In this document: positions 38,206 to 50,537 of the stretch, in pieces | How positions within the stretch are numbered: the stretch's first letter is position 1 | Layout: each line of letters begins with the position of its first letter | Assembly (NCBI RefSeq): GCF_000344805.1 | Contig: NC_020453.1 | Coordinates: forward strand, 372,001-436,000 | Reading direction: 5' to 3' | DNA: 64,000 nucleotides | Origin: Bradyrhizobium oligotrophicum S58 | GTDB taxonomy: Bacteria; Pseudomonadota; Alphaproteobacteria; Rhizobiales; Xanthobacteraceae | Position numbers and translations under genes: made by a program | Notes under the pieces: generated by a model | What the model saw: only the letters and a program-made list of their open reading frames with translations | Database searches by the model: none | What the model was told of the DNA's origin: nothing

Positions 38206-38967
38206 TCACTTCAGCGGCACGTAGACGTTGATGACGAGCTTGTCCTCGGCCGTCTTGAGGGGATCGGTCAGGTACTCCTCGATGAACGTATCCTTGGCTT
38301 CCAGCCGACGCTCGTCGAGATGGTTGGTGATCGCCTCGTAGGTGTTGTCCATGTTGTCGTAGGAGCCGCGATGCACGAACTTCAGCGCCTTGCCCTCGGG
38401 CGACTGGCCGATGCTCATGCCCTTGCCGAGCGTCTTCGGCTCCTGCTCGACCGGGATTTCGGCGAAGAAGGTGAAGCCGGTGTCGTCGGTCGAGGTGTAG
38501 ACGATCATGCCGTTGCCCGCCGGCTTGACGCCCTGCTTGTCCAGCGTGGTCGACAGCGCCTTGAAGGAGTCGATCAGCGTGTCGAACGCATTGTCCCAAT
38601 TGGCGGTGCCCTTGACGAGGACGACCTTCTTGGCCTCGAGCTTGATCTCGTCACCGAAGGCGTCGGCGGCCTGGGCGGGCGCCGCGGCTGGTGGCGTGGT
38701 CGCCGGCGCCTGGGCGGCGGATGGAGAGGCTGACGGCGCGGGGCTCGCACTGGCGGCCGGGGTCGGGCTGGCTGCGGGCGCAGGACTGGCCGATGCAGCC
38801 GGCGGGGGCGAGGCCGGCGCCGGGACTGCACTCGGGACCGGGGCCGGGGTGGCTGAGGCCGCCGGAGCCGGCGAGGCCGACGGCACCTGCGCCCGGGCGA
38901 CGGGGCCGCCGAGCGCAAACGCAACCGAGCTCACGGCCAGAACGAGGCGGAAAGTGCTGAGATTCAT
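38206..38967 (-). CDS. exported protein with a GyrI-like effector-binding domain
   Basis: 253 residues in three parts: a signal peptide (about 1-26, ending ARA), a ~75-residue Ala/Pro/Ser linker of SPAP-type repeats, and a C-terminal GyrI/AraC effector-binding domain (about 130-253, with FVHRGSYDNMDNTYEAI and LVINVYVPLK). That domain normally binds small molecules inside transcription regulators or GyrI; here it appears to be periplasmic. Operon partner of the SIMPL gene. Function unknown; the architecture suggests a surface- or peptidoglycan-spanning sensor or binder. Confidence 0.9.
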   Translation of the reverse strand: MNLSTFRLVLAVSSVAFALGGPVARAQVPSASPAPAASATPAPVPSAVPAPASPPPAASASPAPAASPTPAASASPAPSASPSAAQAPATTPPAAAPAQAADAFGDEIKLEAKKVVLVKGTANWDNAFDTLIDSFKALSTTLDKQGVKPAGNGMIVYTSTDDTGFTFFAEIPVEQEPKTLGKGMSIGQSPEGKALKFVHRGSYDNMDNTYEAITNHLDERRLEAKDTFIEEYLTDPLKTAEDKLVINVYVPLK

Positions 38968-39134
38968 TCGACTATTCTCCAGGGGCCGTGCTTGCCCGGT
39001 TCGTGCCGGCGAACAGCCGGTTACCTAACATGCCCAACGGCGTGGCGTCCCATGACAGATGCGTCATGGCCCTCTGCGGACTGGTCAAGGCCGCGCCTGT
39101 GGCCATATAAAGCGGACACAATTTGGATATTTTC

Positions 39135-40001
39135 ATGAGCGCGCTCGCCAACCACAGCTTCGTCAAGATGAACGGCATCGGCAACGAGATCGTCGTGCTC
39201 GACCTGCGCGACGTGAAGCATGTCGTCACGCCGGACGAAGCGCGCGCGGTGGCCTCCCGCGTGCCCTACGACCAGTTGATGGTGCTGCAGCCGCCGCGGC
39301 TCGACGGCACCGAGGCGTTCATCCGCATCTACAACAATGACGGATCGGAGTCCGGCGCCTGCGGCAATGGCATGCGCTGCGTGGTCCGGCAGGTGTTCGG
39401 CAAGACCGGCCAGGCGAGTGCCACGTTCGAAACCCGGGCCGGTCTGCTCAACTGCTGGCAGGGGCCGGCCCCCGATCTCTACACCGTCGACATGGGCGTG
39501 CCGAAGTTCGGCTGGCGGGACATTCCGCTCGCCGAGGAATTCCGCGACACCCGCTACATCGAGCTGCAGATCGGGCCGATCGATGCCCCGATCCTGCATT
39601 CGCCGTCGGTCGTCAACATGGGCAATCCGCACGCGGTGTTCTGGGTCGGCGACATCCATGCCTATGACCTGGAGCGGTTCGGGCCGCTCTTGGAAAACCA
39701 TCCGATATTCCCGGAGCGGGCCAACATCACGCTCGCCCATATCATTGATCGCGACCATATCGAGATGCGCACCTGGGAGCGTGGCGCCGGGCTGACCAAG
39801 GCCTGCGGCTCGGCCGCCTGCGCGACCGCGGTCGCGGCTGCCCGTCTGAAGCGCACCAACCGCATCGTCCAGATGACCTTGCCCGGCGGTGAACTGACGA
39901 TCGAGTGGCGCGAGCGCGACGATCACGTGCTGATGACAGGGACCGCGACCTTCGAGTTCGAGGGGCGGTTCGAGCCATCGCTGTTCGCAAGCGTCGCATG
40001 A
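39135..40001 (+). CDS. dapF: diaminopimelate epimerase
   Basis: A 288-residue cofactor-free epimerase that converts LL- to meso-diaminopimelate for lysine and peptidoglycan. Both catalytic cysteines are present: Cys76 (SGACGNGMR) and Cys224 ([10 protein letters not shown]). The start at [14 protein letters not shown] matches the family. It overlaps the next gene, mtaB, by ATGA, so the two are translationally coupled. Confidence 0.98.
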   Translation: MSALANHSFVKMNGIGNEIVVLDLRDVKHVVTPDEARAVASRVPYDQLMVLQPPRLDGTEAFIRIYNNDGSESGACGNGMRCVVRQVFGKTGQASATFETRAGLLNCWQGPAPDLYTVDMGVPKFGWRDIPLAEEFRDTRYIELQIGPIDAPILHSPSVVNMGNPHAVFWVGDIHAYDLERFGPLLENHPIFPERANITLAHIIDRDHIEMRTWERGAGLTKACGSAACATAVAAARLKRTNRIVQMTLPGGELTIEWRERDDHVLMTGTATFEFEGRFEPSLFASVA

Positions 40002-41332
40002 GCGTCGATGTCGTCACCTTCGGCTGCCGGCTCAATGCGTTCGAATCCGAGCTGATCGCGAAACATGCCGAGGCGGCCGGTGCCGACGACACCATCGTCG
40101 TCAACAGCTGTGCCGTCACCAACGAAGCGGTGGCGCAGGCGCGGCAGTCGATCCGCAAATTGAAGCGTGAGCGCCCGGCGGCGCGCATCGTCGTGACCGG
40201 CTGCGCCGCGCAGACGCAGGCGGGCATGTTCGCTTCCATGCCCGAGGTCGACCGCGTCATCGGCAATGACGACAAGCTGCGGCCCGATGCGTGGCGTGCG
40301 ACGACACAGGCGTTGGCCGTGCCACGCTTCGGCATCGATGCGTCGGAGAAGGTCGCCGTCTCCGACATCATGGCGGTGACCGAGATGGCGCCGCATCTGG
40401 TCGACGGCTTCCAGCATGGCTTGCCGCGTGTCTTCGTCCAGGTGCAGAACGGCTGCGACCATCGCTGCACCTTCTGCATCATCCCGTTCGGCCGCGGCAA
40501 TTCGCGCTCGGTCCCGATGGGCGCTGTCGTCGACCAGGTGCGCGCGCTCGCTGAGCGCGGCCATGCCGAGATCGTGCTCACCGGCGTCGACCTCACAAGC
40601 TATGGCGCCGATCTGCCGGGAGCGCCGAAGCTGGGCCGGCTGGTGAAGCAGATCCTGCGCCACGTGCCGGAGCTGAAACGCCTGCGTATCTCCTCGATCG
40701 ACTCGATCGAGGCCGATGTCGAGCTGCTCGACGTGCTCGCCGACGATGCCAGGCTGATGCCGCATCTGCATCTGTCGCTGCAGGCCGGCGATGATCTGAT
40801 CCTGAAGCGCATGAAGCGGCGGCATTCGCGCGCCGATGCCATCGCGTTCTGCAACTTGGTGCGGCGTCTGCGGCCGGACATCGTCCTTGGTGCCGATCTG
40901 ATCGCAGGCTTCCCGACCGAGACCGACGAGATGTTTATGCGCTCGCTCGATCTGGTCGAGGAGTGTGGTCTGACGTTCCTGCACGTGTTTCCCTATTCGC
41001 CGCGCCCCGACACGCCGGCGGCGCGCATGCCGCAGGTGGACGGCGCGACTATTCGCGAGCGCGCGCGGCGGTTGCGTGCCGCGGGCGAGGCCGCATTGCG
41101 ACGGCGGCTGGATCACGAGATCGGCTGTCAGCGTGAGGTGCTGATCGAGAGCGAGGTGCAGGGCAGGACGGAGCACTATCTGCCGGTGGCAGTGGCTGGC
41201 GCGCTGCCGGGTACGGTGCAGCGGCTCAGGATCTCGGAGCATGATGGGGCGAAGCTGTTCGTCCAGCCCGAGCTGTCATCGCCCGGTTCAACCGGGCGAT
41301 CCAGTACGCCGCGGCCCCTCGGTCGACAATGA
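39998..41332 (+). CDS. mtaB: tRNA (t6A37) methylthiotransferase MtaB
   Basis: A 444-residue radical-SAM methylthiotransferase that turns t6A37 into ms2t6A in tRNAs reading ANN codons. The N-terminal cluster cysteines are Cys10 (FGCRLN), Cys38 and Cys69; the radical-SAM triad is Cys153, Cys157 and Cys160 (GCDHRCTFC). A TRAM-like region follows. The last ~18 residues (from [18 protein letters not shown]) are encoded by a palindromic repeat, so the natural C-terminus has been changed by it. The start overlaps the dapF stop. Confidence 0.96.
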   Translation: MSVDVVTFGCRLNAFESELIAKHAEAAGADDTIVVNSCAVTNEAVAQARQSIRKLKRERPAARIVVTGCAAQTQAGMFASMPEVDRVIGNDDKLRPDAWRATTQALAVPRFGIDASEKVAVSDIMAVTEMAPHLVDGFQHGLPRVFVQVQNGCDHRCTFCIIPFGRGNSRSVPMGAVVDQVRALAERGHAEIVLTGVDLTSYGADLPGAPKLGRLVKQILRHVPELKRLRISSIDSIEADVELLDVLADDARLMPHLHLSLQAGDDLILKRMKRRHSRADAIAFCNLVRRLRPDIVLGADLIAGFPTETDEMFMRSLDLVEECGLTFLHVFPYSPRPDTPAARMPQVDGATIRERARRLRAAGEAALRRRLDHEIGCQREVLIESEVQGRTEHYLPVAVAGALPGTVQRLRISEHDGAKLFVQPELSSPGSTGRSSTPRPLGRQ

Positions 41333-41376
41333 CTGCCTCTGGCATACTGGGTCGCCCGGTCAAGCCGGGCGATGAC
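41275..41376. repeat. 102-bp inverted repeat (CCCGGTTCAACCGGG family) covering the mtaB 3' end
   Basis: GTCATCGCCCGGTTCAACCG at the left and its near reverse complement ending GCCGGGCGATGAC at the right. The mtaB stop (41330-41332) is in its centre, so the repeat provides the last codons. Confidence 0.88.
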
Positions 41377-41427
41377 GGCGGTGGGTGTGGCGACGGCGCT
41401 GCGTCTCACTTCGCACGACCGGGGGCT

Positions 41428-42348
41428 TCACTCCCCATTCCACCCGCACATCCTCAACCGCTCATGCATGTGCGCAGGTGCCGGCGCCACGACGTGCACC
41501 GGCGGTTTGTTCTTCGACAGCGGAATGGAAATCTCGCGCGCATGCAGATGCAGCCGTGGTTCGCCGAAGCGCGGGCCGTTGCCGTAGATGTTGTCGCCGA
41601 CGATCGGCCAGCCTGACGCGGCCGAATGCACACGGAGCTGATGCGTGCGGCCGGTGACCGGTTCCATGGCGAGCCAAGTGAGCCTGGTGCTTCTCGTTGG
41701 TGGAGTCTCGATGTCGCCTCCGCCACCCTGCGCTCCCTCCCCCCTTGTGGGGGAGGGCTGGGGAGGGGGGTGGCTCCGGGCGAGACTGCCTGTGGGGACC
41801 CCCACCCCCGACCCCTCAGAGCGAGCTCCGCTCGTCTTGGCCCCGCAAGGGGGAGGGGAGTTGGTGCCGGAAGTGAAAGCCGAGTCTGGCGGCGGTGTCG
41901 CAGGCGAATACGACCGCCCCAGCACGCGCCACCTCGTCATCGCCGGCTGCCCTTGCGGATCCGGCTTCTGCCACCAGCCGCGTTCGGCGTTGAGCTTGCC
42001 GAGCGGCAGCTCGATGATGCCCTCGTCGGCTTCCGGCCCGCCCTCGACCACGGCCCAATAGGTCTTCGAAATCTTGCTGTGCTTGAACAAAAGCCCGAGC
42101 GAAGCCGTTGCCTTGCGATGACGGCCGAGCACCAGACATCCCGAGGTTTCCTTGTCGAGCCGATGCGCCAGCACCGGGGCACGCGGCAGGCCGAAGCGCA
42201 GCGCGTCGAACGAGGCTTCGAGATTCGGCCCGCCCTTCGGCCCCTTGTGCACGGGAATGCCGGCGGGCTTGTCGATCACCAGCATCAGCCCGTCGCGGTG
42301 GAGCACGCGGGCCAGCATCTCCTCGTCGGTCGGTTGGTTAATGTCCAT
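41428..42348 (-). CDS. RluA-family pseudouridine synthase with an in-frame repeat insertion
   Basis: 306 residues from [10 protein letters not shown]. The catalytic motif HRLDKETSG (62-70, nucleophile Asp65), the [12 protein letters not shown] start of the domain and GRTHQLRVH (233-241) place it among RNA pseudouridine synthases of the RluA/RluC group. Between RWRVLGR (about 139-145) and [11 protein letters not shown] (about 221-231), where relatives should have a short loop, there are about 75 extra residues. Of these, residues 163-210 are encoded by an intergenic-type GC-rich repeat (41719-41862) read without a stop or frameshift. The gene lies opposite to its neighbours mtaB and ftsY. Whether the enzyme is active is unknown. 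Confidence 0.9.
   Translation of the reverse strand: MDINQPTDEEMLARVLHRDGLMLVIDKPAGIPVHKGPKGGPNLEASFDALRFGLPRAPVLAHRLDKETSGCLVLGRHRKATASLGLLFKHSKISKTYWAVVEGGPEADEGIIELPLGKLNAERGWWQKPDPQGQPAMTRWRVLGRSYSPATPPPDSAFTSGTNSPPPCGAKTSGARSEGSGVGVPTGSLARSHPPPQPSPTRGEGAQGGGGDIETPPTRSTRLTWLAMEPVTGRTHQLRVHSAASGWPIVGDNIYGNGPRFGEPRLHLHAREISIPLSKNKPPVHVVAPAPAHMHERLRMCGWNGE
41719..41862. mobile_element. GC-rich palindromic repeat inserted inside the RluA-family gene (copy C)
   Basis: It begins with a CTCCCTCCCCCC arm and GGGGGAGGG counterpart, continues through GGCTCCGGGCGAGACTGCC and ends in an arm like that of copies A and B (ACCCCCACCCCCGACCCCT). About 85 bases are almost identical to copy D at 46532. The second arm is split by a 25-base insert with its own hairpin (GAGCGAGCTCCGCTC). 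The right outer end found in copy D is missing. Confidence 0.85.
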
Positions 42349-42407
42349 GGAAACCGTAAAGCGCGTGTGAGCTTTCGTTTGGAGGAGGAAAGGGCTAACA
42401 CCACGCC

Positions 42408-43355
42408 ATGAACGATACCACCTCCGAAACACCGAAGCTGTCGTGGTGGCGCCGCCTGTCCGCGGGCCTGAAGCGCACCTCCGGCGCGCTCGGGACTGCG
42501 GTCGCCGATCTCGTCACCAAGCGCAAGCTCGATCGCGCGATGCTCGAGGATATCGAGGACGTGCTGCTGCGGGCCGATCTCGGCACCAGCGTGGCGGCCC
42601 GGATCGCGGAGGCCGTCGGGACCGGCCGCTACGACAAGGCGATCAGCGCCGACGAGGTGAAAGCGGTGGTCGCGACCGAGGTCGAGAAGGTGCTGTCGCT
42701 AGTCGCCAAGCCGCTCGTGATCGAGCCCGGCCACAAGCCGTTCGTCATTCTCGTCGTCGGCGTCAACGGCTCCGGCAAGACCACGACGATCGGCAAGCTG
42801 GCCCAGAAGTTCGCCTCCGAAGGCAGGCAGGTCATGCTGGCCGCGGGCGATACCTTCCGCGCCGCCGCGATCGAGCAGCTCAAGGTCTGGGGCGAGCGCA
42901 CCAAGGCGCCGGTGATCGCGGGCGCGCAGGGCTCCGATTCCGCGAGCCTCGCCTTCAACGCCATCACCGCCGCGAAAGAGCAGGGGCGCGACGTCCTGCT
43001 GATCGACACCGCCGGCCGGCTGCAGAACAAGGCCGAGCTGATGAACGAGCTCGAAAAGGTCGTGCGTGTCATTCGCAAGGTGGACACATCGGCGCCGCAT
43101 GCGGTGCTGCTCGTGCTCGATGCCACCGTGGGACAAAATGCGCTGTCGCAGGTCGAGGCGTTTCATCGTACGGCAGGGGTCACGGGTCTGGTGATGACCA
43201 AGCTCGACGGCACGGCGCGCGGCGGCATCCTGGTGGCGCTGTCGGAGAAGTTCAAGCTGCCGGTGCACTTCATCGGCGTCGGCGAGGGCGTCGAAGATTT
43301 GTCGCCGTTTGCCGCGACGGACTTTGCGCGGGCGATCGCCGGCATCGAGGATTGA
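42408..43355 (+). CDS. ftsY: signal recognition particle receptor FtsY
   Basis: A 315-residue SRP GTPase that docks Ffh-bound ribosomes at the membrane. It contains the N domain, the P-loop [33 protein letters not shown] and the closing motif [12 protein letters not shown]. The acidic membrane-targeting A domain of E. coli FtsY is absent, as is usual in alphaproteobacteria. Partner of ffh at 34.4 kb. The YciB-type septation gene follows 91 bases on. Confidence 0.98.
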   Translation: MNDTTSETPKLSWWRRLSAGLKRTSGALGTAVADLVTKRKLDRAMLEDIEDVLLRADLGTSVAARIAEAVGTGRYDKAISADEVKAVVATEVEKVLSLVAKPLVIEPGHKPFVILVVGVNGSGKTTTIGKLAQKFASEGRQVMLAAGDTFRAAAIEQLKVWGERTKAPVIAGAQGSDSASLAFNAITAAKEQGRDVLLIDTAGRLQNKAELMNELEKVVRVIRKVDTSAPHAVLLVLDATVGQNALSQVEAFHRTAGVTGLVMTKLDGTARGGILVALSEKFKLPVHFIGVGEGVEDLSPFAATDFARAIAGIED

Positions 43356-43446
43356 CGGCACCCCGTGGCGCGGCTCCGACGGCCCGCCGGATCAAGACCA
43401 CTGCATCAACCGCTGCCGCGGGTGATGACAGCCAACAGGACATGGA

Positions 43447-44049
43447 ATGGACAAGTCGCAGCCGCACCCGCTGTTCAAACTGGCCACCGAGCTCGGCCCG
43501 CTGATCGTGTTCTTCGTGGTCAACGCCAAGTTCAATCTGTTCGCCGCGACCGGTGCCTTCATGGTGGCGATCATCGCGGCGCTGATCGCCTCCTACGTCG
43601 TGACGCGCCACGTGCCGCTGATGGCGCTGGTTACCGCGGTCGTCGTCATCGTGTTCGGCACGCTGACCCTGGTGCTGCACGACGAGACCTTCATCAAGGT
43701 CAAGCCGACCATCATCTACGCGCTGTTCGCGGCCGTGCTCGGCGGCGGCCTGCTGTTCAACCGCTCGTTCATCGCGATCATGTTCGATCAGATGTTCAAT
43801 CTGACCCCTGCGGGCTGGCGCATCCTGACCTTCCGCTGGGCGCTGTTCTTTGCCGCGATGGCGGTGCTGAACGAGATTGTCTGGCGCACCCAGACCACCG
43901 ATTTCTGGGTCGGCTTCAAGGCCTTCGGCGTGGTGCCGCTGACCATGATCTTCGCCATCGCCCAGATGCCGCTGATCAAGCGCTACCATCTCGACCCGGC
44001 GTCGCTGGAAGCGAGCGATGCGGCGGAAGGCGATGTGAGCAAGGGGTAG
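43447..44049 (+). CDS. inner membrane septation protein A (YciB/IspZ)
   Basis: A 200-residue integral membrane protein with five or six helices. The N-terminal [20 protein letters not shown] and the central [18 protein letters not shown] are typical of the YciB family, which affects cell-envelope synthesis and septation. It follows ftsY in the same direction and may be cotranscribed. An 80-bp repeat follows, separating it from the convergent ccm operon. Confidence 0.95.
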   Translation: MDKSQPHPLFKLATELGPLIVFFVVNAKFNLFAATGAFMVAIIAALIASYVVTRHVPLMALVTAVVVIVFGTLTLVLHDETFIKVKPTIIYALFAAVLGGGLLFNRSFIAIMFDQMFNLTPAGWRILTFRWALFFAAMAVLNEIVWRTQTTDFWVGFKAFGVVPLTMIFAIAQMPLIKRYHLDPASLEASDAAEGDVSKG

Positions 44050-44063
44050 CCGCTGCGAACGCC

Positions 44064-44143
44064 GTCATTGCGAGGAGCGTAGCGACGAAGCAATCCAGGG
44101 CTCCGCGTGAAGCCCTGGATTGCTTCGCTTCGCTCGCAATGAC
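44064..44143. repeat. 80-bp inverted repeat (GTCATTGCGAG family)
   Basis: It begins GTCATTGCGAGGAGCGTAGC and closes with the near reverse complement ending GCAATGAC, the same size as the copy at 34311-34390. It lies between the convergent yciB-type gene and ccmG, with a CCAGGGCT/AGCCCTGG central stem that could terminate both. Confidence 0.92.
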
Positions 44144-44152
44144 GGCGGAAAC

Positions 44153-44749
44153 CTACGAGCCCGCCTTCAGCGCCTTTTCGATTTCCGGCTTCAACACCGC
44201 ATCGATGTTCTGGGCAGTGATCGGTCCGACCAGCTTGTAGACGATGGTGCCCTCGCGCCCGACGACGAAGGTCTCGGGAACGCCGTAGACGCCCCATTCG
44301 ATGCCGGCACGGCCGTTGCCGTCGACGCCGACGACGTCATAGGGATTGCCGTAGCGGCCGAGGAAGCGTCGCGCATTGTCGGCGCCGTCCTTGTAGTTGA
44401 TGCCGATGATCTGGAAGCGCTTGTCGCGGCCGAGGTCGACCAGCAGCGGCGCCTCGTCGTGGCACGGCACGCACCAGGACGCCCAGACGTTGACGATGCT
44501 GACCTTGCCCTTGAGCGCGGCCGGATCGAGCCCCGGCACCGCCGTGCCGTCCTTGGCCAATTCGAGCAGCGCCGGCAGCGGCGTGTTCGGGGCCGGACGG
44601 CCGATCAGCGCCGATGGAATCCGCGAGGGATCGCCATTGCCGAGGCGCGACCAGAACAGCGCCGCGAGGCCGAGAAAGACGACCAGCGGCAGCAGCATCA
44701 GGAATGAGCGGCGGCGCGGCGCCGGCTCTGTCGCGGTCTGTTCGGTCAT
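44153..44749 (-). CDS. ccmG: thiol:disulfide interchange protein (cytochrome c biogenesis)
   Basis: A 198-residue membrane-anchored periplasmic thioredoxin-like protein. One helix (about 17-32) precedes the thioredoxin fold with active-site Cys93 and Cys96 in [12 protein letters not shown]. It reduces apocytochrome c cysteines before heme ligation. The start overlaps the ccmD stop. It is the last gene of the ccmABCDG set here. Confidence 0.96.
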   Translation of the reverse strand: MTEQTATEPAPRRRSFLMLLPLVVFLGLAALFWSRLGNGDPSRIPSALIGRPAPNTPLPALLELAKDGTAVPGLDPAALKGKVSIVNVWASWCVPCHDEAPLLVDLGRDKRFQIIGINYKDGADNARRFLGRYGNPYDVVGVDGNGRAGIEWGVYGVPETFVVGREGTIVYKLVGPITAQNIDAVLKPEIEKALKAGS

Positions 44750-44925
44750 TGCATGTCCGTCGCAGCGCGGCCGGAGCGCCGGCTGATGCCGCTCTCCTCG
44801 AGCGCACGCAGCCGCGCCTTCTGTGTCCGGTAGTCGATCGCGATCCAGCCGATCAGCAGCACAACCACGAGCGCCGCGGCGAAATAGGAGGTCGCGATAA
44901 AGGAGGTGTAGGGGCCGAGATCCAT
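44746..44925 (-). CDS. ccmD: heme exporter protein D
   Basis: 59 residues with a single membrane helix ([19 protein letters not shown]) and a basic cytoplasmic tail, the standard CcmD design. It helps release holo-CcmE from the CcmABC complex. The start ATG lies one base after the ccmC stop, and its own stop overlaps the ccmG start (ATGA), a tightly packed operon. Confidence 0.93.
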   Translation of the reverse strand: MDLGPYTSFIATSYFAAALVVVLLIGWIAIDYRTQKARLRALEESGISRRSGRAATDMQ

Positions 44926-44926
44926 G

Positions 44927-45703
44927 TCAGGCCGCTCCCACGACCCGGCCGGTCGCATCGCCGGCGGGCGCGCTGGTCGTATAGGCGCGTGCCTGGAGCA
45001 TCTGCAGGCTGCGCACGCGCCGGCGCAGGATCTCGTTGCGCATCGCTGCGACATGCAGTGTGATGAAGAGGAACGAGAAGCCGATCGCCATCACCAGGAG
45101 CGGGATCAGGAACGACTTGTCGAGCGCGGGGCCGCCCATCCGCATCACCGAGGCCGGCTGGTGCAGCGTGTTCCACCAATCGACCGAGAACTTGATGATC
45201 GGCAGGTTGATGGCGCCGACCAAAGTAAGCACGGCGGCGGCGCGCGCCGCGCGGGTCGGGTCCTCGACCGAGCGCCACAGCGCCATCAGGCCGAGATACA
45301 TCAGGAACAGGATCAGCACCGAGGTCAGCCGCGCATCCCACTCCCAATAGGTGCCCCACATCGGCCGGCCCCATAGCGAGCCAGTGAGCAGGGCGAGGAA
45401 GGTGAAGCTGGCGCCGATCGGGGCGGCGGCTTTCGCCGCGACGTCGGCGAGCGGGTGCCGCCACACCAGGGTGCCGAGCGAGGCGATGCTCATGATGCCC
45501 CAGACGAACATCGACAGCCACGCATTGGGCACGTGGATGAACATGATCTTGACGGTCGCGCCCTGCTGGTAGTCGTCGGGGGCCAGCGCCGAAAGGTAAA
45601 GGCCGGCAGCCAGCAGGACGACGGTCACCAGCGCCAGCCACGGCAGCAGCCGCGCCGTCAGCGCAAGGAACCGAGTCGGATTGGCGAGGTCGATCAGCGA
45701 CAT
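44927..45703 (-). CDS. ccmC: heme exporter protein C
   Basis: A 258-residue six-helix membrane protein. It has the heme-binding WWD-type motif in [13 protein letters not shown] and conserved histidines in the flanking loops ([19 protein letters not shown]). CcmC hands heme to CcmE in the periplasm. The start at [12 protein letters not shown] was chosen over an upstream in-frame ATG that lacks a good site. It is 92 bases after ccmB. Confidence 0.96.
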   Translation of the reverse strand: MSLIDLANPTRFLALTARLLPWLALVTVVLLAAGLYLSALAPDDYQQGATVKIMFIHVPNAWLSMFVWGIMSIASLGTLVWRHPLADVAAKAAAPIGASFTFLALLTGSLWGRPMWGTYWEWDARLTSVLILFLMYLGLMALWRSVEDPTRAARAAAVLTLVGAINLPIIKFSVDWWNTLHQPASVMRMGGPALDKSFLIPLLVMAIGFSFLFITLHVAAMRNEILRRRVRSLQMLQARAYTTSAPAGDATGRVVGAA

Positions 45704-45795
45704 GAGAACCTTGTTAACGGCGGACGCGGTTGCAGGCAATCAGCACGAAGCCGCTCGGCAAGAGTTGATCATGGTCAAGTCCCGCCTGTGTTCCG

Positions 45796-46464
45796 TTAAT
45801 CCAGCCCGTTCCGCAAACTGGTCGCAGCTGCGAACGGGCCGATCACGAAACTCACCAGCGACAGCGCGCACAGGATCGAGAACGGTGCCCCGAACGGCAG
45901 CGGGCCGACGATGGCGGCCTGCGACGCCGCGACGCCGAAGATCAGGACCGGGATCGACAGCGGCAGCACCAGCACCGCCAGAAGCAGGCCGCCGCGGTGC
46001 ATGGTCACCGCCAGCGCCGCGCCGATCATGCCGATGAAGGTCAGCGCCGGTGTGCCAGCCAAGAGTGTCAGCGCGACAGCGCCGGTTGCGGTGGCGTCGA
46101 GATTGAGAAGCAGACCTAACACGGGAGTAGCGATCACCAGCGGCAGGCCCGCGGCGAGCCAGTGGGCCAGCGCCTTGGCGGCGCAGGCGAGCTCGAGCGG
46201 TGTCCGGCTCATCACGATCAGGTCGAGCGAGCCGTCCTCGTGGTCGGCGGTAAACAACCGGTCAAGCGTGAGCAGGCTGGAGAGCAGGGCGCCGAGCCAC
46301 AGGATCGCGGGACCGAGCCGGGTCAGCAGCGCCAGGTCCGGCCCGACCGCGAACGGCATCAGCACGACCACCGTGAGGAAGAACAGCACGCCGATCAGCG
46401 CGCCACCGCCAATACGCAGCGCGATCCGGATATCGCGGCGGATGAGGGCACCGAGTGCGGTCAT
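45796..46464 (-). CDS. ccmB: heme exporter protein B
   Basis: A 222-residue, six-helix membrane component of the CcmAB ABC complex. The first cytoplasmic part (ALIRRDIRIALRIGG) and the conserved DHEDGSLDLIVMS loop identify the family. With CcmA it uses ATP to release heme-loaded CcmE. The start is at 46462-46464. A 215-bp repeat element fills the 326-base gap to ccmA, although the two genes should be coexpressed. Confidence 0.96.
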   Translation of the reverse strand: MTALGALIRRDIRIALRIGGGALIGVLFFLTVVVLMPFAVGPDLALLTRLGPAILWLGALLSSLLTLDRLFTADHEDGSLDLIVMSRTPLELACAAKALAHWLAAGLPLVIATPVLGLLLNLDATATGAVALTLLAGTPALTFIGMIGAALAVTMHRGGLLLAVLVLPLSIPVLIFGVAASQAAIVGPLPFGAPFSILCALSLVSFVIGPFAAATSLRNGLD

Positions 46465-46531
46465 GCGGGGATGGCCTCGGCTGTCGATATGCTGCTCAAC
46501 TGGGAGCCGAGCTCTCTCCCCCCGCACGCTG

Positions 46532-46746
46532 CGTTTCCTCCCCCCTTGTGGGGGAGGGTTAGGGAGGGGGGTGGCTCCGGGCGAGACTGCCCGTGGGGAC
46601 CCCCACCCCCGACCCCTCCCCGCAAGGCGGAGGGGGGCGCGCGCCGATGGAGCGATGTTCGACGCGAGCGGTTCTTGTCCAAATCGATAGAGCGCGTCGT
46701 GGGGCACCCCCCTCCCTGACCCTCCCCCACAAGGGGGGAGGGAACG
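46532..46746. mobile_element. composite MITE-like element, copy D, between ccmA and ccmB
   Basis: Outer 42-bp ends (46532-46573 and 46705-46746) match as reverse complements at 40 of 42 positions. Inside lies an arm (46597-46635) that matches one end of copies A and B. The element thus looks like two related palindromes joined. It shares about 85 bases with the piece inside the RluA-family gene at 41719-41862. The rest of the 46465-46790 gap has no gene. Confidence 0.82.
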
Positions 46747-46790
46747 GAGGGGCCGGTGGGCAGGGCCGTGAAGAAGAGCAAGGGCATTAC

Positions 46791-47417
46791 TTAGATCGCT
46801 CCAATCCGCAGCTCGCGCGTGTCGATCCCGAGCGGCCCATGCGTCGCCGCCACGATCAGTCCTCCCCCGGCGAGATGCTCGCGCATCAACCCCGCGAACA
46901 TCGCCTGGCCGGCGACGTCGAGCGCCGCGGTGGGCTCGTCGAGCAGCCACAGCAGGCGCGGCACGGCGAGCAGGCGGGCCAATGACAGGCGACGGCGCTG
47001 GCCGGCGGAGAGATAGGCGGCGGGCAGATCGATCGCGTGGGCGATGCCCACTGCGGCCAGGCAATCCGGGATCGGCCTGATCACGCCGCCGCCGAGAAAA
47101 TCGGCCCAGAAGGACAGGTTCTCAGCGACGCTCAGCGCGGGCTTCAGCGCGTCGCGATGGCCGAGATAGTGCGCCTGTTCGGGCACGGTCAGCTCGCCCT
47201 CGCCGCCCTCGATGGCGATGGTGCCGCCAGCCGGAAGCAGCAGGCCGGCGATCAGCCGCAGCAACGAGGTCTTGCCCGCGCCATTGTGCCCAGTCACGGC
47301 CAGCGCCTCCCCGGCGACCGCCTCGAAGGCCAGACCTGCGAACACCTCGCGGCCGCCGCGCACGCATCTGACGTCGCGTCCGAACAGCTTCGGAGACAGT
47401 GTTGGAGACAACTGCAT
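46791..47417 (-). CDS. ccmA: heme exporter ATP-binding protein
   Basis: A 208-residue ABC ATPase of cytochrome c maturation. Walker A is GHNGAGKTS, the signature [15 protein letters not shown] and Walker [13 protein letters not shown]. It energises the CcmABCD complex. It is the first gene of the ccm operon on the minus strand and diverges from acnA over 223 bases, where both promoters should lie. Confidence 0.96.
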   Translation of the reverse strand: MQLSPTLSPKLFGRDVRCVRGGREVFAGLAFEAVAGEALAVTGHNGAGKTSLLRLIAGLLLPAGGTIAIEGGEGELTVPEQAHYLGHRDALKPALSVAENLSFWADFLGGGVIRPIPDCLAAVGIAHAIDLPAAYLSAGQRRRLSLARLLAVPRLLWLLDEPTAALDVAGQAMFAGLMREHLAGGGLIVAATHGPLGIDTRELRIGAI

Positions 47418-47599
47418 GGTGCGTCGTAACAGCCCCTAGGGAATTGATGGCTAGCGCGTGAGAATTTGTGGGTGATGCCACGTCGCGGCTTGCTTGTGGC
47501 TGTGGCGGCGCAACTAGAAAGCTTCTATAAGCCCGACCTTGATGCAGCACACAATCGCCCGCTGCAAGCCATCCGGCGCCTCGCGCTGACGGTTCTTAA

Positions 47600-47616
47600 A
47601 TACCCCTTGAGGGTAT
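47600..47616. promoter_or_regulatory. small palindrome upstream of acnA
   Basis: ATACCC and GGGTAT are separated by 5 bases, 24 bases before the acnA start. It could be an operator or a leader hairpin that affects translation. There is no match I can name with certainty. Confidence 0.35.
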
Positions 47617-47640
47617 AACGATCAATTGGGATTCCCACGC

Positions 47641-50361
<2,721 letters not shown>

Positions 50362-50416
50362 CCAAAGCGACATGCGACAGTTTGGCTCACTCTGAAGTGA
50401 GTAGCGGGTGATGAAC

Positions 50417-50452
50417 GAGGCGGCCTATGACAAAGGCCGCCTCCTTTGCGTT
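50417..50452 (+). terminator. probable terminator after acnA
   Basis: A perfect 10-bp stem (50417-50426 with 50434-50443, loop of 7) is followed by CTTTGCGTTT, a weak T-run. It lies 55 bases past the stop. Confidence 0.72.
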
Positions 50453-50537
50453 TACGGTCTTTCAACTACGTGGGTGGCTTCGCAGATTGTTGACGCGGCA
50501 GGGCGCAGCGGACGATGTTCCAGACAGGACAGTGACG

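Noticed and set aside
42408..43355. FtsY considered truncated at its N-terminus
   Set aside because: Lack of the acidic A domain is usual for alphaproteobacterial FtsY; the N and G domains are complete.
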